This document shows positions 5,893 through 6,527 of a stretch of 6,527 nt of DNA, piece after piece. The stretch is from the NCBI GenBank assembly GCA_947589175.1, contig CANPZR010000146.1, positions 1 through 6,527 of the forward strand, written 5' to 3'. Positions within the stretch are counted from its first letter, which is position 1. Every line of letters begins with the position of its first letter. Under the pieces are notes generated by a model. That model was given only the letters and a program-made list of their open reading frames with translations. It had not been told where the DNA came from and made no database searches. A program made the position numbers and the translations under genes. The DNA comes from an uncultured Lachnospiraceae bacterium. GTDB lineage: Bacteria; Bacillota; Clostridia; Lachnospirales; Lachnospiraceae.

Positions 5893-5968
5893 TAAACGCT
5901 CCGGAATGGGGATTAAGATGATACGATGGGCAGAAGAAAACGAATAAAATAGGGGGGCGTTTATTTTT
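5893..5968 (+). terminator. Possible long-loop terminator after the response regulator
   Basis: TAAACGCTCC (5893-5902) can pair with GGGGCGTTTA (5954-5963) over 10 bp with one G-U pair, followed by five T (5964-5968). The 51-base loop is long for an intrinsic terminator, so this is a tentative call. TTTATTTTT (5960-5968) also pairs perfectly with AAAAATAAA (5981-5989). Otherwise the stretch between the regulator and the antitoxin gene (5849-6038) shows only a 31-codon frame of doubtful meaning and the promoter at 5972-6000. Confidence 0.3.
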
Positions 5969-5971
5969 CTA

Positions 5972-6000
5972 TTGTAAGGCAAAAATAAAATGTATATAAT
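5972..6000 (+). promoter_or_regulatory. Promoter of the toxin-antitoxin module
   Basis: TTGTAA (5972-5977), exactly 17 bp, then a perfect TATAAT (5995-6000). Transcription would start near 6007, about 30 bases before the antitoxin start. Autoregulation by the antitoxin is usual for such modules, but I see no convincing palindromic operator here. Confidence 0.68.
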
Positions 6001-6038
6001 ATAGTTAAGAGAATTCGTAAAGTAAGGAGATGATTGCT

Positions 6039-6320
6039 ATGACGATGACAAAGGTGGAAATTGATGTACCAGAGGAAATTGTACCATATACGGTATTGGA
6101 GGACAAAGATGCGCAGATAACAAGAAATGCAATGCTGGTATATCCTTATATCAAAAGAGGTGTCATGTCTCATGGAAAGGCAGCAGAAATGCTTGGACTC
6201 CATAAGATTGACCTGATTACATTGTATGGCAAATTAGGATTGCCCTACTTTGATGAAACAGAGGAAGAATTGGAAGAAGATTTGGCAGTCTTGAAGAAAT
6301 TAAGGGGTGCGATTGTATGA
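6039..6320 (+). CDS. UPF0175 family antitoxin
   Basis: A 93-residue protein of the UPF0175 family, the usual antitoxin partner of DUF3368 PIN-domain proteins. Seen here are a short N-terminal strand region (KVEIDVPEEI), then RNAMLVYPYIKRGVMSHGKA, AEMLGLHKIDLITLYGKLGLPYF in helix-turn-helix style, and an acidic tail (DETEEELEEDL) that would cover the toxin. The start at 6039 is preferred because AAGGAG (6024-6029) is nine bases upstream. An in-frame ATG at 6030 lies inside that ribosome binding site, and ATG 6045 is too far away. The gene is clearly more AT-rich than those before it and ends in an ATGA overlap with the toxin gene. It likely neutralises the toxin and represses the pair. The family assignment is from recalled motifs. 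Confidence 0.82.
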   Translation: MTMTKVEIDVPEEIVPYTVLEDKDAQITRNAMLVYPYIKRGVMSHGKAAEMLGLHKIDLITLYGKLGLPYFDETEEELEEDLAVLKKLRGAIV

Positions 6321-6527
6321 TTGTTGTTTCAGATACCACACCGATTATTTCGCTGATGAAAACGGGGCAGTTGAAACTTTTACAGAAATTGTTTGGAGTT
6401 GTTTATATTCCGGGTGCAGTATATCGGGAACTGACAGAGAATGACGTATTTTCTGAAGAAGTAAGAATGGTACAAGAGTGTGAATTTATTTATGTAGAAG
6501 AAGTGAGCAATGGGAAATCTGTTGCCA
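6317..6527 (+). CDS. DUF3368 PIN-domain toxin (3' end outside window)
   Basis: The first 70 codons of a PIN-domain protein, cut by the window edge with no stop codon reached. It opens MIVVSDTTPIISLMKTGQL, the hallmark start of DUF3368/PIN-like proteins, with D6 as the first metal-binding acid. PGAVYRELT (32-40) carries the second, E38. PIN toxins are Mg-dependent ribonucleases; the remaining acidic residues would lie beyond this window, so activity cannot be judged. Its ATG overlaps the antitoxin TGA as ATGA, so translation is coupled. The nearest Shine-Dalgarno-like stretch is AAGGGG (6302-6307). The pairing with UPF0175 strongly supports a type II toxin-antitoxin module. Confidence 0.85.
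   Translation, partial: MIVVSDTTPIISLMKTGQLKLLQKLFGVVYIPGAVYRELTENDVFSEEVRMVQECEFIYVEEVSNGKSVA

Overview
The window looks like a chromosomal stretch from a Gram-positive member of the Clostridia, most likely a Lachnospiraceae-type gut Firmicute. This is inference from style, not from a database match. The signs are strong AGGAGG-type ribosome binding sites, GTG and TTG starts, tightly packed or overlapping genes, a lipobox lipoprotein, a YtrA-type GntR/ABC operon and a VanR-like response regulator. All supported genes lie on the + strand.

Region 1 (about 1-4079) is one probable operon. A good sigma-A promoter (TTGACA, 17 bp, TATGAT) and a nested inverted-repeat operator lie ahead of a YtrA-subfamily GntR repressor. 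An ABC ATPase, one ABC-2-like permease, a lipoprotein of unknown family and dihydrofolate reductase (folA) follow. The junctions are an 8-bp overlap, a near-zero gap, 17 bp and 10 bp, so co-transcription is likely. The regulator probably represses its own operon and is released by an unknown, perhaps cell-envelope, stress. The ATPase and permease form the exporter or sensor, and the lipoprotein would sit outside the membrane beside it.

Region 2 (about 4035-4248) is the oddest stretch. Six A7-A8 tracts spaced 23-26 bp apart lie in a degenerate tandem repeat of about 25 bp. The repeat starts inside the last codons of folA and ends at an extended -10 promoter. That promoter drives a divergent aquaglyceroporin (MIP family) in which both NPA boxes are altered (NPG and NAM) while the residues expected of a glycerol-type selectivity filter are kept. 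A clear intrinsic terminator closes this unit.

Region 3 (about 5090-5968) holds a VanR-like OmpR-family response regulator with its own promoter. No histidine kinase follows it, so it is an orphan within this window. A weak long-loop hairpin with a T run lies downstream.

Region 4 (about 5972-6527) is more AT-rich and carries a UPF0175 antitoxin and a DUF3368 PIN-domain toxin with an ATGA overlap. The toxin runs off the window edge. It is probably an acquired type II toxin-antitoxin module.
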